A stretch of DNA of 64,000 nucleotides from Streptomyces nymphaeiformis (lineage in GTDB: Bacteria > Actinomycetota > Actinomycetes > Streptomycetales > Streptomycetaceae): contig NZ_JACHJY010000009.1 in assembly GCF_014203895.1 (NCBI RefSeq), positions 62,001 to 126,000 on the forward strand, written 5' to 3'. Of the stretch, positions 16,452 through 27,470 are shown piece by piece. Made by a program: the position numbers and the translations under genes. Within the stretch, counting starts at the first letter, position 1, and each line of letters begins with the position of its first letter. Under the pieces are notes generated by a model. That model worked only from the letters and a program-made list of their open reading frames with translations, was not told the DNA's origin and made no database searches.

Positions 16452-17300
16452 TCAGCCGACGCGGGTGACGGTCCTCGCGGAGAGGTCGACGATCAGGTTC
16501 CGGGTGTCGATCCAGGCCCCGTTGAGGACCTTGGTGACGAGCCGGACGCACCGGTGCTCCCCGCAACGGGCGAGCTGCGCGGGCACGTTGGCCTCGCGGT
16601 AGGTGCGGTAGACGTCGCCGTTGAACCACAGCTGCTTACTGGAGGTCAGCTCCTTGCCGGTGGCGTCCTTGTAGTCCTCCTTGACGCCCTTGCCGAGCGG
16701 GCTCGCGAGGATCAGCTCCACGGCCTCGCGCAGCTCCTCGGGGTGGGCGGAGGGCTGGACCCCGCGCTGCGCCCCGGACTTCTCGACCTTGCCGGTGTCG
16801 AGGTTGACGGTCTTGGTGACGAGCTCGTCGCGCGCGTAGTCGTAGAGCCGGACCTCGGCGCGGCGGGACGCGTCGCCCGGCACCGGGTCGGCGAGCACGG
16901 TGCCGAGGCGCTGCGGACCCCGGCCGCCCGTGACGTCCTGCTGGGCGGAGGCGGCGGGCGGGGTCAGCGCCAGCGCCTCGGCGCGGGAGAGCTCGTCGTC
17001 GGTGAGCGGATCGCTGCCGACGCCCTTCTTCCCCTCGGCCGGCGGCGGGACCACGGTGGCGGGCGGCGGCGCGGAGCCGGCCCGCCCCTGCCCCCCGGCC
17101 CCTCCGTCCGTACCGTCCGCTCCGGCCCCTGCGGAGGCACCCGCGGACGCACCCGCCGCAGCCGTGCCGCGGCCCCCCGGCGTGTCGCTCGCCCCTGCCG
17201 AACCTGGCAGGGTGATCGCGACCGCGACGGCGGTTCCCGTCACCGCCATGGCCGCTCCGGCCACCACCTTCCCCAGGTGGCGGCGTGCTATTTCGTACAC
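16452..17300 (-). CDS. Secreted copper-amine-oxidase N-domain-like protein
   Basis: A 282-residue exported protein with a signal peptide (ending near PGSAGAS, residue 37) and a long Gly/Ala/Asp-rich linker. The folded part begins PLTDDELSRAEALAL near 98 and continues with AEVRLYDYARDELVTKTVNLDTGKVEKS (about 148-175). This is the pattern of the small N2/N3 domains that precede the catalytic domain in normal amine oxidases. Two Cys near the end (CGEHRC) could form a disulfide. It is the first gene of a two-gene operon with the catalytic protein, suggesting that the two chains associate outside the cell. Start GTG 17300 follows a GGGGGAAG tract. Confidence 0.78.
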   Translation of the reverse strand: MYEIARRHLGKVVAGAAMAVTGTAVAVAITLPGSAGASDTPGGRGTAAAGASAGASAGAGADGTDGGAGGQGRAGSAPPPATVVPPPAEGKKGVGSDPLTDDELSRAEALALTPPAASAQQDVTGGRGPQRLGTVLADPVPGDASRRAEVRLYDYARDELVTKTVNLDTGKVEKSGAQRGVQPSAHPEELREAVELILASPLGKGVKEDYKDATGKELTSSKQLWFNGDVYRTYREANVPAQLARCGEHRCVRLVTKVLNGAWIDTRNLIVDLSARTVTRVG

Positions 17301-17439
17301 ACTTCCCCCTCTATCCCCCTCTTGGTCCTGCGGTCACCCGGTAGGACGGGGTGAAGTCCTAGGAGGTTGCGCCTCTTTCGGGCAGGATCTGGCCGAAGAA
17401 CAAGGATGAAACCCGGACAGAAGAGGAAGAGTCATATCC

Positions 17440-19560
<2,121 letters not shown>

Positions 19561-19577
19561 GTTCTTCCCGTACGGGG

Positions 19578-20795
19578 TCAGGCCGCCGGCGTGAGTTCCT
19601 CCCGTACGGGAGACGCGACCCTGACCGTCCAGGACAGCACCGCGCAGGCCACGGCCGCTCCCACCGCCACCGCGAAGGCGGCGGGGGCGCCGTGGCCCTC
19701 GGCGAGCCGGCCCGAGACGGCGAGGGCGAGGGCCTGGCCGCCGACGATCCCGCTGGTGAGGAAGGCCATCGACTCGGCGAGCCGGGCGGCCGGCACGGTC
19801 CGCTCGGTGAGTCCGAAGACGGTGATCAGGTGCGGGGCGTAGGCGGCGCCGAGCACGACGACGACCGCGTACAGCGCGCCCAGGGAGTCGACCAGGAGCA
19901 GCGGCGCGGAGAGGACGACGAGTCCGGCGGTGGCGGCGCGCCAGCGGGTCGTGAGCCCGATGCGGGCCGGCACGGCGGCCATGGAGAGGCCGACGGCGGC
20001 GCTCATGACGCCCATCGCCGCGTACACGAGCCCGGCCTGGGCGGGCGCGCCCAGCTGCTCGGTGAGGGCGGTGATCCCGGCCTGCGAGGCGCCGAACATG
20101 GCTCCCTGGAGGACCATCGTGCCGCGCAGGGCGTACGCGGATCCGGGCAGCCGCGTCCGTTCGGCGGCACTCGTACGGGTGGTCACGACGGGCGCGAGGG
20201 CGCGGGCCGTCGGGTGGAGCGCGAAGGCCGTCCCGCAGACGGCGAGCAGGAGCGCTGCCAGGACGAGTGCCGCGGCCGGGTGGGCGAAGGCCGCGGCGAG
20301 GCCGACGAGGGCCGGGCCGAGGACGAAGGAGACCTCGTCGAGGGTGCCCTCGAAGGAGAGCACCGCGCCGACGGTCCGGTCGTCCGCGCCGGAGCGGCGG
20401 GCGAGGGCCACGGAGCGGGTCCGGGCGAGCGGTCCGACCTGCGGGACGGTGGCCCCGGCGAGCGCGCCGAGCGCCACGAGCGCGCCGGTGGGCGCGTCGG
20501 CGAGGGCGGCGAGGACCAGGGCGGTGACGGCGACCGCGTTGGCGAGGGAGGCCGCGAGGACGATCCCGCGCTGGCCGTGCCGGTCGGCGAGCCGGCCGAT
20601 GAGGGGTCCGGCGACGGTCTGTCCGGCGGCGAGCGCGCCGCCCGTGAGGCCCGCGGTGGCGAGCGAGCCGCTCGTCTCGGCGACCAGGAGCAGGCTGCCG
20701 AGCTGGCACATGGCGGTGGGCAGCCGGCCGAGGAAGGAGACGACCGGCAGGGCCGGTCCGAGCAGGGACAGCGTGTCGCGATACATCCGAAGCAT
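19578..20795 (-). CDS. MFS transporter
   Basis: A 405-residue membrane protein with about twelve hydrophobic helices. The A-motif-like loop GPLIGRLADRHGQRG after helix 2 identifies the major facilitator superfamily; the overall pattern resembles drug/sugar efflux proteins of the 12-helix type. The substrate cannot be told. It ends 17 bases before the glgX stop (convergent) and diverges from treY. Start is uncertain: ATG 20795 is used, with GTG 20798 and ATG 20786 also in frame; no clear ribosome binding site precedes any of them, so a leaderless message is possible. An inverted repeat at 20813-20832 lies directly upstream. Confidence 0.88.
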   Translation of the reverse strand: MLRMYRDTLSLLGPALPVVSFLGRLPTAMCQLGSLLLVAETSGSLATAGLTGGALAAGQTVAGPLIGRLADRHGQRGIVLAASLANAVAVTALVLAALADAPTGALVALGALAGATVPQVGPLARTRSVALARRSGADDRTVGAVLSFEGTLDEVSFVLGPALVGLAAAFAHPAAALVLAALLLAVCGTAFALHPTARALAPVVTTRTSAAERTRLPGSAYALRGTMVLQGAMFGASQAGITALTEQLGAPAQAGLVYAAMGVMSAAVGLSMAAVPARIGLTTRWRAATAGLVVLSAPLLLVDSLGALYAVVVVLGAAYAPHLITVFGLTERTVPAARLAESMAFLTSGIVGGQALALAVSGRLAEGHGAPAAFAVAVGAAVACAVLSWTVRVASPVREELTPAA

Positions 20796-20812
20796 CACGC
20801 GAACGTAACGCG

Positions 20813-20832
20813 ATGCACTCGAACGGGTGCAT
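20813..20832. promoter_or_regulatory. Inverted repeat in the MFS/treY divergent promoter region
   Basis: ATGCAC (20813-20818) and GTGCAT (20827-20832) form a perfect 6-bp inverted repeat separated by 8 bases, within the 81-bp gap between the divergently oriented MFS and treY genes. It is a candidate operator for one or both genes. No regulator gene is adjacent. Confidence 0.35.
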
Positions 20833-20876
20833 GGGGCGATGACACAGAAGCCCTCCGACGGGGTACGTACGTTCGC

Positions 20877-23204
20877 ATGACGCCCATTCCACCCACCTCG
20901 ACCTACCGGCTGCAGCTCCAGCCGGAGTTCCCGTTCGCGGCCGCCGAGCGCGCCGTGCCGTACCTGGCCGGTCTCGGGGTCTCGCACCTGCACCTCTCCC
21001 CCGTCCTGGAGGCGGTGCCCGGCTCGGCCCACGGCTACGACGTCACCGACCACCGGTCCGTACGGGGCGAGCTGGGCGGCGAGGAGGGGCTGCGGGCCCT
21101 GGCGGCCACCGCGCGGGCGCACGGCCTCGGGCTCGTCGTGGACCTGGTGCCCAACCACATGGCAGCCTCCCCGCGCCACAACCACGCGCTGCGCGCCGTG
21201 CTCCGCGAGGGCCCGGACTCGCCGTACGCCCGCTGGTTCGACATCGACTGGCGGGCCGGGGACGGCCGGGTGCTGCTCCCCGTGCTGCCCGCGCGGCTCC
21301 CGGAGGTGCGGGACCGGTTCCGGGTCTCCGGCGGGTCCCTGCACCTGGACGGCCAGGAGTTCCCGCTCCGCGCGGGCACCGAGGGGCTGCCGCTCGACGA
21401 GCTGCTCGACGCCCAGTGGTACCGGCTCGGCTGGTGGCGGCTGGCCCGCACCGAGCTGGACTACCGCCGCTTCTTCACGATCTCGGACCTGATCGGGGTG
21501 CGGGTGGAGGACCCCGAGGTGTTCGCGGCGAGCCACGCGAAGATCGTGGAGCTGGTCGCGGACGGGGTGGTCGAGGGGCTGCGCATCGACCATCCGGACG
21601 GGCTCGCCGACCCGCAGGGCTATCTGGAGGACCTGGCGGCGGCGACCGGCGGGCGCTGCTGGACGGTCGTCGAGAAGATCCTCACGGGCCGGGAGACGCT
21701 GCCGGCCGGCTGGCCGGTGGCGGGCACCACCGGGTACGACGCGCTCCGGCAGCTCGACGGCGTCTTCACCGACCCGGTGGGTGCCGACGAACTCGCCGAC
21801 CTCTACCGGGAGTCCGTCGGGAAGGCCGCGGACCGCGGCGGGCACTGGGAGGCGACCGCGCGCCGCGCCGCGTACGAGGTGGTCGGCCATGACCTGGCCG
21901 CCGAGACGGCCGCGCTGACCCGGATCGCCGGCCGGATCTGCGCCGCCGACCCCGCGCTGCGGGACCACGCCCCCTGGGCGCTGCGCACCGCGATCCGGGA
22001 GCTGCTCGTGCGGGTCCCCGTCTACCGCCCCTACCGGACCGGCGGCGAGGAGGTGCTGACCCCGGAGGCGGCGCGCGGCGCGAAGGCCGCGTTCGCGGTG
22101 CCGGAGGAGGCGGCGGCGGTCGACCTCGTACGGGACCTGGCGCTCGGGGCGCGCGGCGACGGGCCCGAACACCGGGCGTTCCGGGCGCGGTTCGCGCAGA
22201 CCTCGTCCGCGCTGCGGGCCAAGTCCGTGGAGGACACCGCCTTCTACCGGTACGCGCCGCTGCTCTCGGCGAACGAGGTCGGCGGCGACGCCGGACGCCC
22301 CGCGGTGCCGGTGGACGAGTTCCACGCGTACTGCCTGCGGATCGCCCGGGACTGGCCGGACACCGGCACCGTGCTCTCCACGCACGACACCAAGCGCAGC
22401 GCGGACGTCCGGGCGGCGATCGCGGTGCTCTCGCAGTGCCCGGAGGTGTGGGCGGACCTCCTCGCGGAGGTCGCCGGGGTGCCCGCGCCCGACGCGCACG
22501 TGGCGTGGACGGCCTGGCAGACGGCCTTCGGCTTCGGCACCCCGGACCCGGACCGGCTGGTGCCCGCGATCCTCAAGTCCGTGCGGGAGGCGGGGCTGCG
22601 GACCAGCTGGACCGAGCCGGACGCCGCGTACGAGCGGGCGGTGGCGGAGTTCGCGGCGGCCGGGCCCGGCCGGATCCCGCTCCGGGCGGCCTCGGAGGCG
22701 GCCTTCGCCCTGGAGCCGCACATCCGGGCGCACGCGCTGGGCGCCGCGCTCGCGCAGCTGACGATGCCGGGGGTGCCGGAGCTGTACCAGAACACGGAGC
22801 GGGAGTACCGGGCGCTCGTCGACCCGGACAACCGGGCGCCGTTCGCGGTCGGCCCGGAGGACGAGCGGACCGCGCTCGTCCGGGCGGCGCTGCGGCTGCG
22901 GCGGGCGCACCCGGAGGCCTTCGGGGCGGCCGGCACGTACGTCCCGCTGCCGGCGGAGGGCCCGGCGGCCGCGCACTGTCTGGCCTTCGCCCGCTCCGGC
23001 CGGGTGGTCACGGCGGTGACCCGGCTCTCGCTGCGGCTCGCGCAGGCGGGCGGCTGGCAGGACACGGAGCTGGTGCTGCCGGAGGGGCGCTGGGCCGACG
23101 CGCTCGACGGCGTACGGGAGTTCACGGGCGGACCGGCGACGGAGGTGAAGCTGGCGGAGCTGTTCGCGGAGCGGCCGGTGGCGCTGCTCGCCCGGGTGGA
23201 GTGA
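20877..23204 (+). CDS. treY: Maltooligosyltrehalose synthase TreY (GH13)
   Basis: A 775-residue cytoplasmic enzyme that rearranges the reducing end of malto-oligosaccharides from alpha-1,4 to alpha,alpha-1,1, giving maltooligosyl trehalose. The start TSTYRLQLQPEFPF followed by HLHLSPVLEAVPGSAHGYDV is diagnostic of TreY. GH13 residues lie in DLVPNHMA (about 98-105), GLRIDHPDG with nucleophile Asp near 238, and VVEKIL with the acid Glu near 266; THDTKRS near 503 is another TreY signature. Start ATG 20877 is the first in-frame ATG before the conserved N-terminus. It acts between GlgX (17440) and TreZ (27471). Confidence 0.96.
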   Translation: MTPIPPTSTYRLQLQPEFPFAAAERAVPYLAGLGVSHLHLSPVLEAVPGSAHGYDVTDHRSVRGELGGEEGLRALAATARAHGLGLVVDLVPNHMAASPRHNHALRAVLREGPDSPYARWFDIDWRAGDGRVLLPVLPARLPEVRDRFRVSGGSLHLDGQEFPLRAGTEGLPLDELLDAQWYRLGWWRLARTELDYRRFFTISDLIGVRVEDPEVFAASHAKIVELVADGVVEGLRIDHPDGLADPQGYLEDLAAATGGRCWTVVEKILTGRETLPAGWPVAGTTGYDALRQLDGVFTDPVGADELADLYRESVGKAADRGGHWEATARRAAYEVVGHDLAAETAALTRIAGRICAADPALRDHAPWALRTAIRELLVRVPVYRPYRTGGEEVLTPEAARGAKAAFAVPEEAAAVDLVRDLALGARGDGPEHRAFRARFAQTSSALRAKSVEDTAFYRYAPLLSANEVGGDAGRPAVPVDEFHAYCLRIARDWPDTGTVLSTHDTKRSADVRAAIAVLSQCPEVWADLLAEVAGVPAPDAHVAWTAWQTAFGFGTPDPDRLVPAILKSVREAGLRTSWTEPDAAYERAVAEFAAAGPGRIPLRAASEAAFALEPHIRAHALGAALAQLTMPGVPELYQNTEREYRALVDPDNRAPFAVGPEDERTALVRAALRLRRAHPEAFGAAGTYVPLPAEGPAAAHCLAFARSGRVVTAVTRLSLRLAQAGGWQDTELVLPEGRWADALDGVREFTGGPATEVKLAELFAERPVALLARVE

Positions 23205-23242
23205 ACCGGAGGGGGTGTTGATGCCACGGCCATGACAAGCTG

Positions 23243-23812
23243 ATGATCATGACGAAAGATCAGACCGGCCGGATCATCGGCGCCGCGTTCGGACTCGTGT
23301 TCATCCAGGCCAACGCAGCCACCCTGCCGACGGCGGTCGCCGTGCCGCTGCGCCTGCTGTCCCTCGCCGCGTTCCTCTGGGTGGCCGTCCTCGGGCGGCG
23401 CGGCCGGGCGGCGGCCCCACGGGCCGGCACGCCCTCCGGCACCCGCTTCGGCCGGCGCTACTGGTACGTGGTGGCGGCCGAGGTCGCCGGGCTCGCGGCC
23501 GGCCTCCTGGTGATCGCCCAGGTGCTGCACGCCCCGCAGGCGTCCGTGGGCTGGATCGCCTTCGTCGTCGGCGTGCACTTCTCCGGCCTCGCGGTCGCCT
23601 GGCGCAGGCCCGCGCTCCATGTGCTGGGAGCGTCGATCGCGACCTGCGGCACGGCGGGCCTGGTCCTCGCGGGGCTCGACGCCCCGGTCGCCGCGATCCG
23701 GGCCGTCGCCGGAGTCCTCCCCGGCGCCCTGCTGCTCGCCTCGGTGCTGCGGCCGGGCCGTACGAGCCCGGCCGCAGCGGCGTCCGAGGTCAGGAGCGGG
23801 ACGCCTTCGTGA
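23243..23812 (+). CDS. Hypothetical four-to-five-helix membrane protein
   Basis: A 189-residue integral membrane protein with hydrophobic segments near residues 10-28, 34-48, 74-94, 100-116 and 124-180 (two helices). No family motif was recognised. The central loop RRGRAAAPRAGTPSG is basic and probably cytoplasmic. It follows treY after 38 bases in the same direction but has no evident link to trehalose. The last 23 bases overlap the end of the convergent secreted-protein gene. Start ATG 23243 is followed by a second ATG two codons later, which could be used instead. Confidence 0.7.
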   Translation: MIMTKDQTGRIIGAAFGLVFIQANAATLPTAVAVPLRLLSLAAFLWVAVLGRRGRAAAPRAGTPSGTRFGRRYWYVVAAEVAGLAAGLLVIAQVLHAPQASVGWIAFVVGVHFSGLAVAWRRPALHVLGASIATCGTAGLVLAGLDAPVAAIRAVAGVLPGALLLASVLRPGRTSPAAAASEVRSGTPS

Positions 23813-24287
23813 CCCAGCACTCGGTGTACTCGGAGGCGTCACCGGTCCCCGGGTACGGGGTGGTCATGTCGACGCTCTCGGAGGCGCCCGCCGCGACGGC
23901 GATGGCGGTCGTCCGCACGGTGGCCGGGACGACGCCGGAGCCCGTCTCGCCGTTGAACTTCATCGTGACGTCGTAGTCGTAGTCGAGAAGGTTGTCGTTC
24001 TTGATGGTGACCTTGGCGACGAGGTTCTTCTTCGCCGGGTCGTACTTGCACGCGTCGATGGTGATGTCGCGGATGGCCTTGTCGGCGCTGCCGGTGCTGC
24101 CGGAGACGGAACCGGTGGAGCTGCCGCCCGAGGTGCCGTCATGGTCGTCGCCGTGGTTGCTGCCGCTGCTGTGGCTGCCGGAGCTGTGGCCGCCGCCGCA
24201 GCTGCCGCCGTGCGAGCCGCGGGCACCGGTCAGGGCGACGACCGCGATGCCGAAGACGGCGATGGCGCGGACATGACGCATGTTCAT
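23790..24287 (-). CDS. Small secreted His/Ser/Gly-rich protein
   Basis: A 165-residue exported protein. A signal peptide (residues 1-21) leads into a low-complexity His/Ser/Gly/Asp tract with repeated HSSGS-like units (about 25-66). A compact domain follows with two Cys (DACKYDP and TECWVTK) that could pair. The middle NLVAKVTIKNDNLLDYDYDVTMKF reads like a beta-sandwich of the FxLYD kind: hydration-modifying or stress-related domains with a hydrophobic Leu-x-Tyr-Asp motif. The His/Asp-rich tract may bind metal, which is inference. Start ATG 24287 lies 7 bases after GGGGA. The 3' end overlaps the convergent membrane protein gene. Confidence 0.72.
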   Translation of the reverse strand: MNMRHVRAIAVFGIAVVALTGARGSHGGSCGGGHSSGSHSSGSNHGDDHDGTSGGSSTGSVSGSTGSADKAIRDITIDACKYDPAKKNLVAKVTIKNDNLLDYDYDVTMKFNGETGSGVVPATVRTTAIAVAAGASESVDMTTPYPGTGDASEYTECWVTKASRS

Positions 24288-24367
24288 ATGTAAATCCCCG
24301 TGGAAAGTGGCAGTTCGAGCGTCCGGTTGACGGGCGCACGTCACCCTAACAGCGGAGACGGGGTCGC

Positions 24368-25621
24368 TCAGCCGCCCGGCCGGACGATGAGACTGCGGGG
24401 AGCGCGGGTGATGAGGCCCGTGGACGTGGGGCGGAAGCCGTCGGCGAGCCGCAGTCGGGGCATCGCGGTGAACAGCGCGCGCAGGGCGTACTCCGCCTCG
24501 AGACCGGCGAGGAGGACGGCCGGGCAGAAGCCGGGACCGTAGGTGAGCTGACCCGGGTCGTTGCGAAAGGGATCGAAACGGTCCGGCTCGCGGAAGCGCT
24601 CCGGGTCGCGGCCCGCCGAGCCGACGAGCAGGGCGACGGACGCGCCCGCAGGGACGACACCGCCGCTCACCGGCACCTCGGCGCTGGTGCGGCGCACCGC
24701 GATCTGCACGGGCGGGTCCCGGCGCAGCGACTCGGTCCAGGCGCGGGCGACGAGACCCGCGGGCGCGTCGCGGAGGGCGGCGACCAGGTCGGGGTCGGAC
24801 AGGACGTTCCCGAGGAAGGAGGCGAGCGCCTTCTCCCGTACGGCGATCTGGCCGCCGCACTCCCCCGCGAGCGCGCCCGCCGCCCGGCCGCGGACGAGCC
24901 GCATCATGTCGCGGTAGGGCACGCCGACGGCCGCGGCGACGGTGCCGGCGGGCAGCCAGTGGCAGAAGTCGGCGACCAGGTCGGCCTGGGGCCTCTCGGC
25001 GATCCGGCGGGCCAGGACGTAGGCCGTTCGCTCGGTGACCGCGCGCAGGGCCTCGGCGTCGACGTCGACGTGGGCCCGCGCGCACGGCGGGTCGCCGGGC
25101 CGGTGCCCGTGCGTGAAGCGCCCGTCGGTGAGCGCGGTGGCCACGTCCGCGTACCGGCTGAGGACCCAGGCGCGCAGCAGCGGGTCGTACGTGAGCGGGA
25201 ACTCCTCGCGCAGGGTCCGGTGGATCCCGTGCGGGTTCAGCGTGGCGCCGGGGTCGAGGGGGCTGGGCGCGACGGTCCGCCCGCTCGGCGGGACGGTCCC
25301 GGCGGCGACCGCACCGGCCAGGGGCCGTACACGACCAGGACTGGAAGCGGGGTCCGACGGCGCGGCCGGAGCCATGGACGGCAGACGGGTCCAGGGATCC
25401 CCGGACTCCTCCGGCCCGGTGCTCCGTACGTCCGGACCCGGCTCATGGATCGGCCGTGCACTCCGCACGCCCCCTCCCGGCTCGCCCTCCGGCCCTGCAC
25501 TCCGCACGCCCCGGTCCGACTCGGCCTCCGGCCCTGCGCTCCGCACGCCCCGATCCGGCTCGTGGTTCGGCCCTGCGCTCCGTATGCCCCGGTCCGGCTC
25601 GTGGTTCGGCGCGTCGCTCAT
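24368..25621 (-). CDS. Cytochrome P450-like protein with N-terminal 13-residue repeats
   Basis: A 417-residue protein. From about residue 115 it aligns with bacterial P450s: HGIHRTLREEFPLTYDP, YADVATALTDGRFTH, the helix-K ESLRRDPP (Glu-x-x-Arg) and the heme loop YGPGFCPAVLLAGLE with the axial Cys. The consensus FGxGxHxCxG is degenerate, and the I-helix acid/alcohol pair for oxygen activation is not visible (AGALAGECGGQ at the expected place), so normal monooxygenase chemistry is doubtful. The first 85 residues hold five 13-residue repeats of the EPDRGVRSAGP type, encoded by a 39-bp tandem repeat. Start ATG 25621 follows GGGGGCGAG. No redox partner is adjacent. Confidence 0.8.
   Translation of the reverse strand: MSDAPNHEPDRGIRSAGPNHEPDRGVRSAGPEAESDRGVRSAGPEGEPGGGVRSARPIHEPGPDVRSTGPEESGDPWTRLPSMAPAAPSDPASSPGRVRPLAGAVAAGTVPPSGRTVAPSPLDPGATLNPHGIHRTLREEFPLTYDPLLRAWVLSRYADVATALTDGRFTHGHRPGDPPCARAHVDVDAEALRAVTERTAYVLARRIAERPQADLVADFCHWLPAGTVAAAVGVPYRDMMRLVRGRAAGALAGECGGQIAVREKALASFLGNVLSDPDLVAALRDAPAGLVARAWTESLRRDPPVQIAVRRTSAEVPVSGGVVPAGASVALLVGSAGRDPERFREPDRFDPFRNDPGQLTYGPGFCPAVLLAGLEAEYALRALFTAMPRLRLADGFRPTSTGLITRAPRSLIVRPGG
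25412..25606. repeat. 39-bp tandem repeat, five units, inside the P450-like gene
   Basis: Units begin at 25412, 25451, 25490, 25529 and 25568, each starting CGGCC and 39 bp long; a sixth begins but is cut off at 25607. The unit length is a multiple of three, so the reading frame is kept and a 13-residue peptide is repeated in the N-terminal extension of the P450-like protein. The three central units are nearly identical, suggesting recent expansion and likely length variation between strains. Confidence 0.9.
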
Positions 25622-25744
25622 CTCGCCCCCTGTCGATCGGCGGGTGGGTGGCGCGGCCGGAGATCGTGGCGCGCGTGCTGCCCAGCCCATCACCGCGCGG
25701 GCCGCACCGCCCGCCGCATACCGCCGAACGGGTGAAGGCCGGGC

Positions 25745-26293
25745 TCAGTCGTGCGACAGCCGGAACGACATCTGGCCGAAGCCGACGACGTCCCCCGCCC
25801 GCACCACCACGGCGCCCGTGACCCGCCGCCCGTTGACCGTGGTGCCGTTGGTCGAGCCGAGGTCCCGCAGCACCCACAACCCGCCCTGGAGCGAGAGTTC
25901 GGCGTGCAGCCGGGAGGCCGTCTCGTGGCTGAGCCGCAGCCCGTTGACCGGGTCGCGCCCGATCCGCAGCGGATGCGGGCCGGGCAGCGGCAGCAGCAGC
26001 TTCGGCAGCCGCTCCGCGCTCCAGGCCCGCCCGATCCGCGCCGTGAACGCGGACATCCGCTCGACCGCGCCGACCACCCGCCGGGTCCAGGTGCCCTCGC
26101 TCCGCAGGTCGGCGGTGAGCAGGGCGAGTTCGTCGGGCCGGCGGGCCTGGAGCGCGCGCTCCATCCGGAAGAGGAAGGTGTCGTGCGAGAGACGGCCCTG
26201 GGCGGCACCCTCACGGAGCAGCCCCAGCGCGCGGTCCCGCTCGGCGTCGGTCAGCCGAGGGGAGTTCGCGGGAAGCTCGAAAGGGGTCGTCAC
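25745..26293 (-). CDS. DUF1707-FHA domain protein
   Basis: A 182-residue cytoplasmic protein. The N-terminal DUF1707 part reads LTDAERDRALGLLREGAAQGRLSHDTFLFRME (about 14-45) and is common in actinobacterial membrane or signalling proteins. The C-terminal forkhead-associated domain has the phosphothreonine-binding pattern LRIGRDP near 109, SRLHAEL near 127 and LGSTNGTTVNGRRV near 143-156. It should therefore bind a phosphothreonine on a partner, typically downstream of a Ser/Thr kinase; no kinase gene is near. Start GTG 26293 gives the usual short N-terminus. It is divergent from the acetyltransferase gene. Confidence 0.9.
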   Translation of the reverse strand: MTTPFELPANSPRLTDAERDRALGLLREGAAQGRLSHDTFLFRMERALQARRPDELALLTADLRSEGTWTRRVVGAVERMSAFTARIGRAWSAERLPKLLLPLPGPHPLRIGRDPVNGLRLSHETASRLHAELSLQGGLWVLRDLGSTNGTTVNGRRVTGAVVVRAGDVVGFGQMSFRLSHD

Positions 26294-26428
26294 GCAACTG
26301 ATTGTCCGTCGGTCGGCCCCGACGTGTCCAGAAGGGCCGCTGACCTGGAAATTCCGTACCGATACGGCGACACCGCTGTTACGGTCTGCGGGCTCGCCCA
26401 CCACATGATCCCCCGGGGGAACCACGAC

Positions 26429-27418
26429 GTGACCACGTCTTCCGCACCGTCCACCACCGACCTCGTCGTCCGCCCGCTCGCCGGGCCGGAGGAACTCGAC
26501 CTCTTCCTCCGCCTCACGTACTCGCTCGACCACGAACTCGCCGACGACCTCGCCACCGGCCGCCGCCTCCCCGCATGGATGTGGGTGGCGCTCGACGGCG
26601 ACCGGCTCCTCGGCCGGCTGTCCTGGTGGACGCACACGGCGGGCGTCGACCCGCAGGCGCTCGACTTCTTCGACCTCGCCCCCGAGCTGTCCGCCGAGGA
26701 GCGCGCCGAGGTCGGCCTGCGGCTCCTGGAGACGGCGACGGCCGCGGTGATCCCGGCGGGCGCGTCCCGCCCCGAGTTCGGGCGGTTCATCCCGGCGGAC
26801 TGGCGCGAGGTCCCGGAGACCCGCTCCGTCCTGGAGTCCCTGTTCTCGGTCCTGGAGCGCACGGGCGCCCGCCCGCTGGTGGAGCGGCTGCGCCTGGAGT
26901 GGCGCCCCGGCACCCCCGTACCGGAGCCGAAGGGCCGTCTGGAGTTCCGCCCGGTGCAGGACCGCGAGGACCTCCTCGCGCTGATGACGCCGGTGCTGGA
27001 GGGCACGCTCGACGCGCACGGCCAGTCCGATCTGGCCTCGGGCCTGTCGGCGCGCGAGGCGGCCGAGCTGCACTTCGACGAGGAGCTGGCGAACTACTCC
27101 TCGCCGCGCGAGTGGTGGCGGATCGCCGAGCTGCCGGGGAGCGGCGAGCCGGTCGGCTTCGTCGTGCCCGCGCGGAACAACTACCACCACACGATCGCGT
27201 ACATCGGTGTGCTGCCCGCCCATCGCGGGCACGGGTACGTCGACGACGTCCTGGCGGAGGGGACCCGGATCCTGGCCGCCGCCGAGGTGCCCCGGATCCG
27301 GGCGGCGACGGACCTGGGGAACGTGCCGATGGCGGCGTCGTTCGCCCGCGCGGGGTACGTCGCATTCGAGCATGCGATCAACTACGTGTGGGACGCGCCG
27401 GGCGAGTCGGGGTCCTGA
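26429..27418 (+). CDS. GNAT family acetyltransferase (two-domain)
   Basis: A 329-residue protein with a C-terminal GNAT domain. The acetyl-CoA site is seen in TIAYIGVLPAHRGHGYVDDVLAEG (about residues 254-277), with the Q/RxxGxG/A-type loop HRGHGY, then the late NVPMAASFARAGYVAF motif typical of the fold. The N-terminal half is a degenerate second GNAT-like region. The substrate is unknown. Start GTG 26429 lies 8 bases after GGGGGA; ATG 26405 is an alternative that would place this ribosome binding site inside the gene. The next gene, treZ, begins 53 bases downstream in the same direction. Confidence 0.85.
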   Translation: MTTSSAPSTTDLVVRPLAGPEELDLFLRLTYSLDHELADDLATGRRLPAWMWVALDGDRLLGRLSWWTHTAGVDPQALDFFDLAPELSAEERAEVGLRLLETATAAVIPAGASRPEFGRFIPADWREVPETRSVLESLFSVLERTGARPLVERLRLEWRPGTPVPEPKGRLEFRPVQDREDLLALMTPVLEGTLDAHGQSDLASGLSAREAAELHFDEELANYSSPREWWRIAELPGSGEPVGFVVPARNNYHHTIAYIGVLPAHRGHGYVDDVLAEGTRILAAAEVPRIRAATDLGNVPMAASFARAGYVAFEHAINYVWDAPGESGS

Positions 27419-27470
27419 CTGCCAGGATGGTCGCGGTAGCCGTTGGTTGACCGTCGACGAGGGGATCCCC

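Noticed and set aside
25412..25606. 39-bp repeat as a CRISPR array
   Set aside because: Units are contiguous without spacers, in frame with the P450-like gene, and diverge gradually; it is a coding minisatellite.
24368..25621. Natural-product biosynthetic cluster around the P450-like gene
   Set aside because: No polyketide, peptide synthetase, terpene or tailoring genes are adjacent; the neighbours are trehalose and signalling genes.
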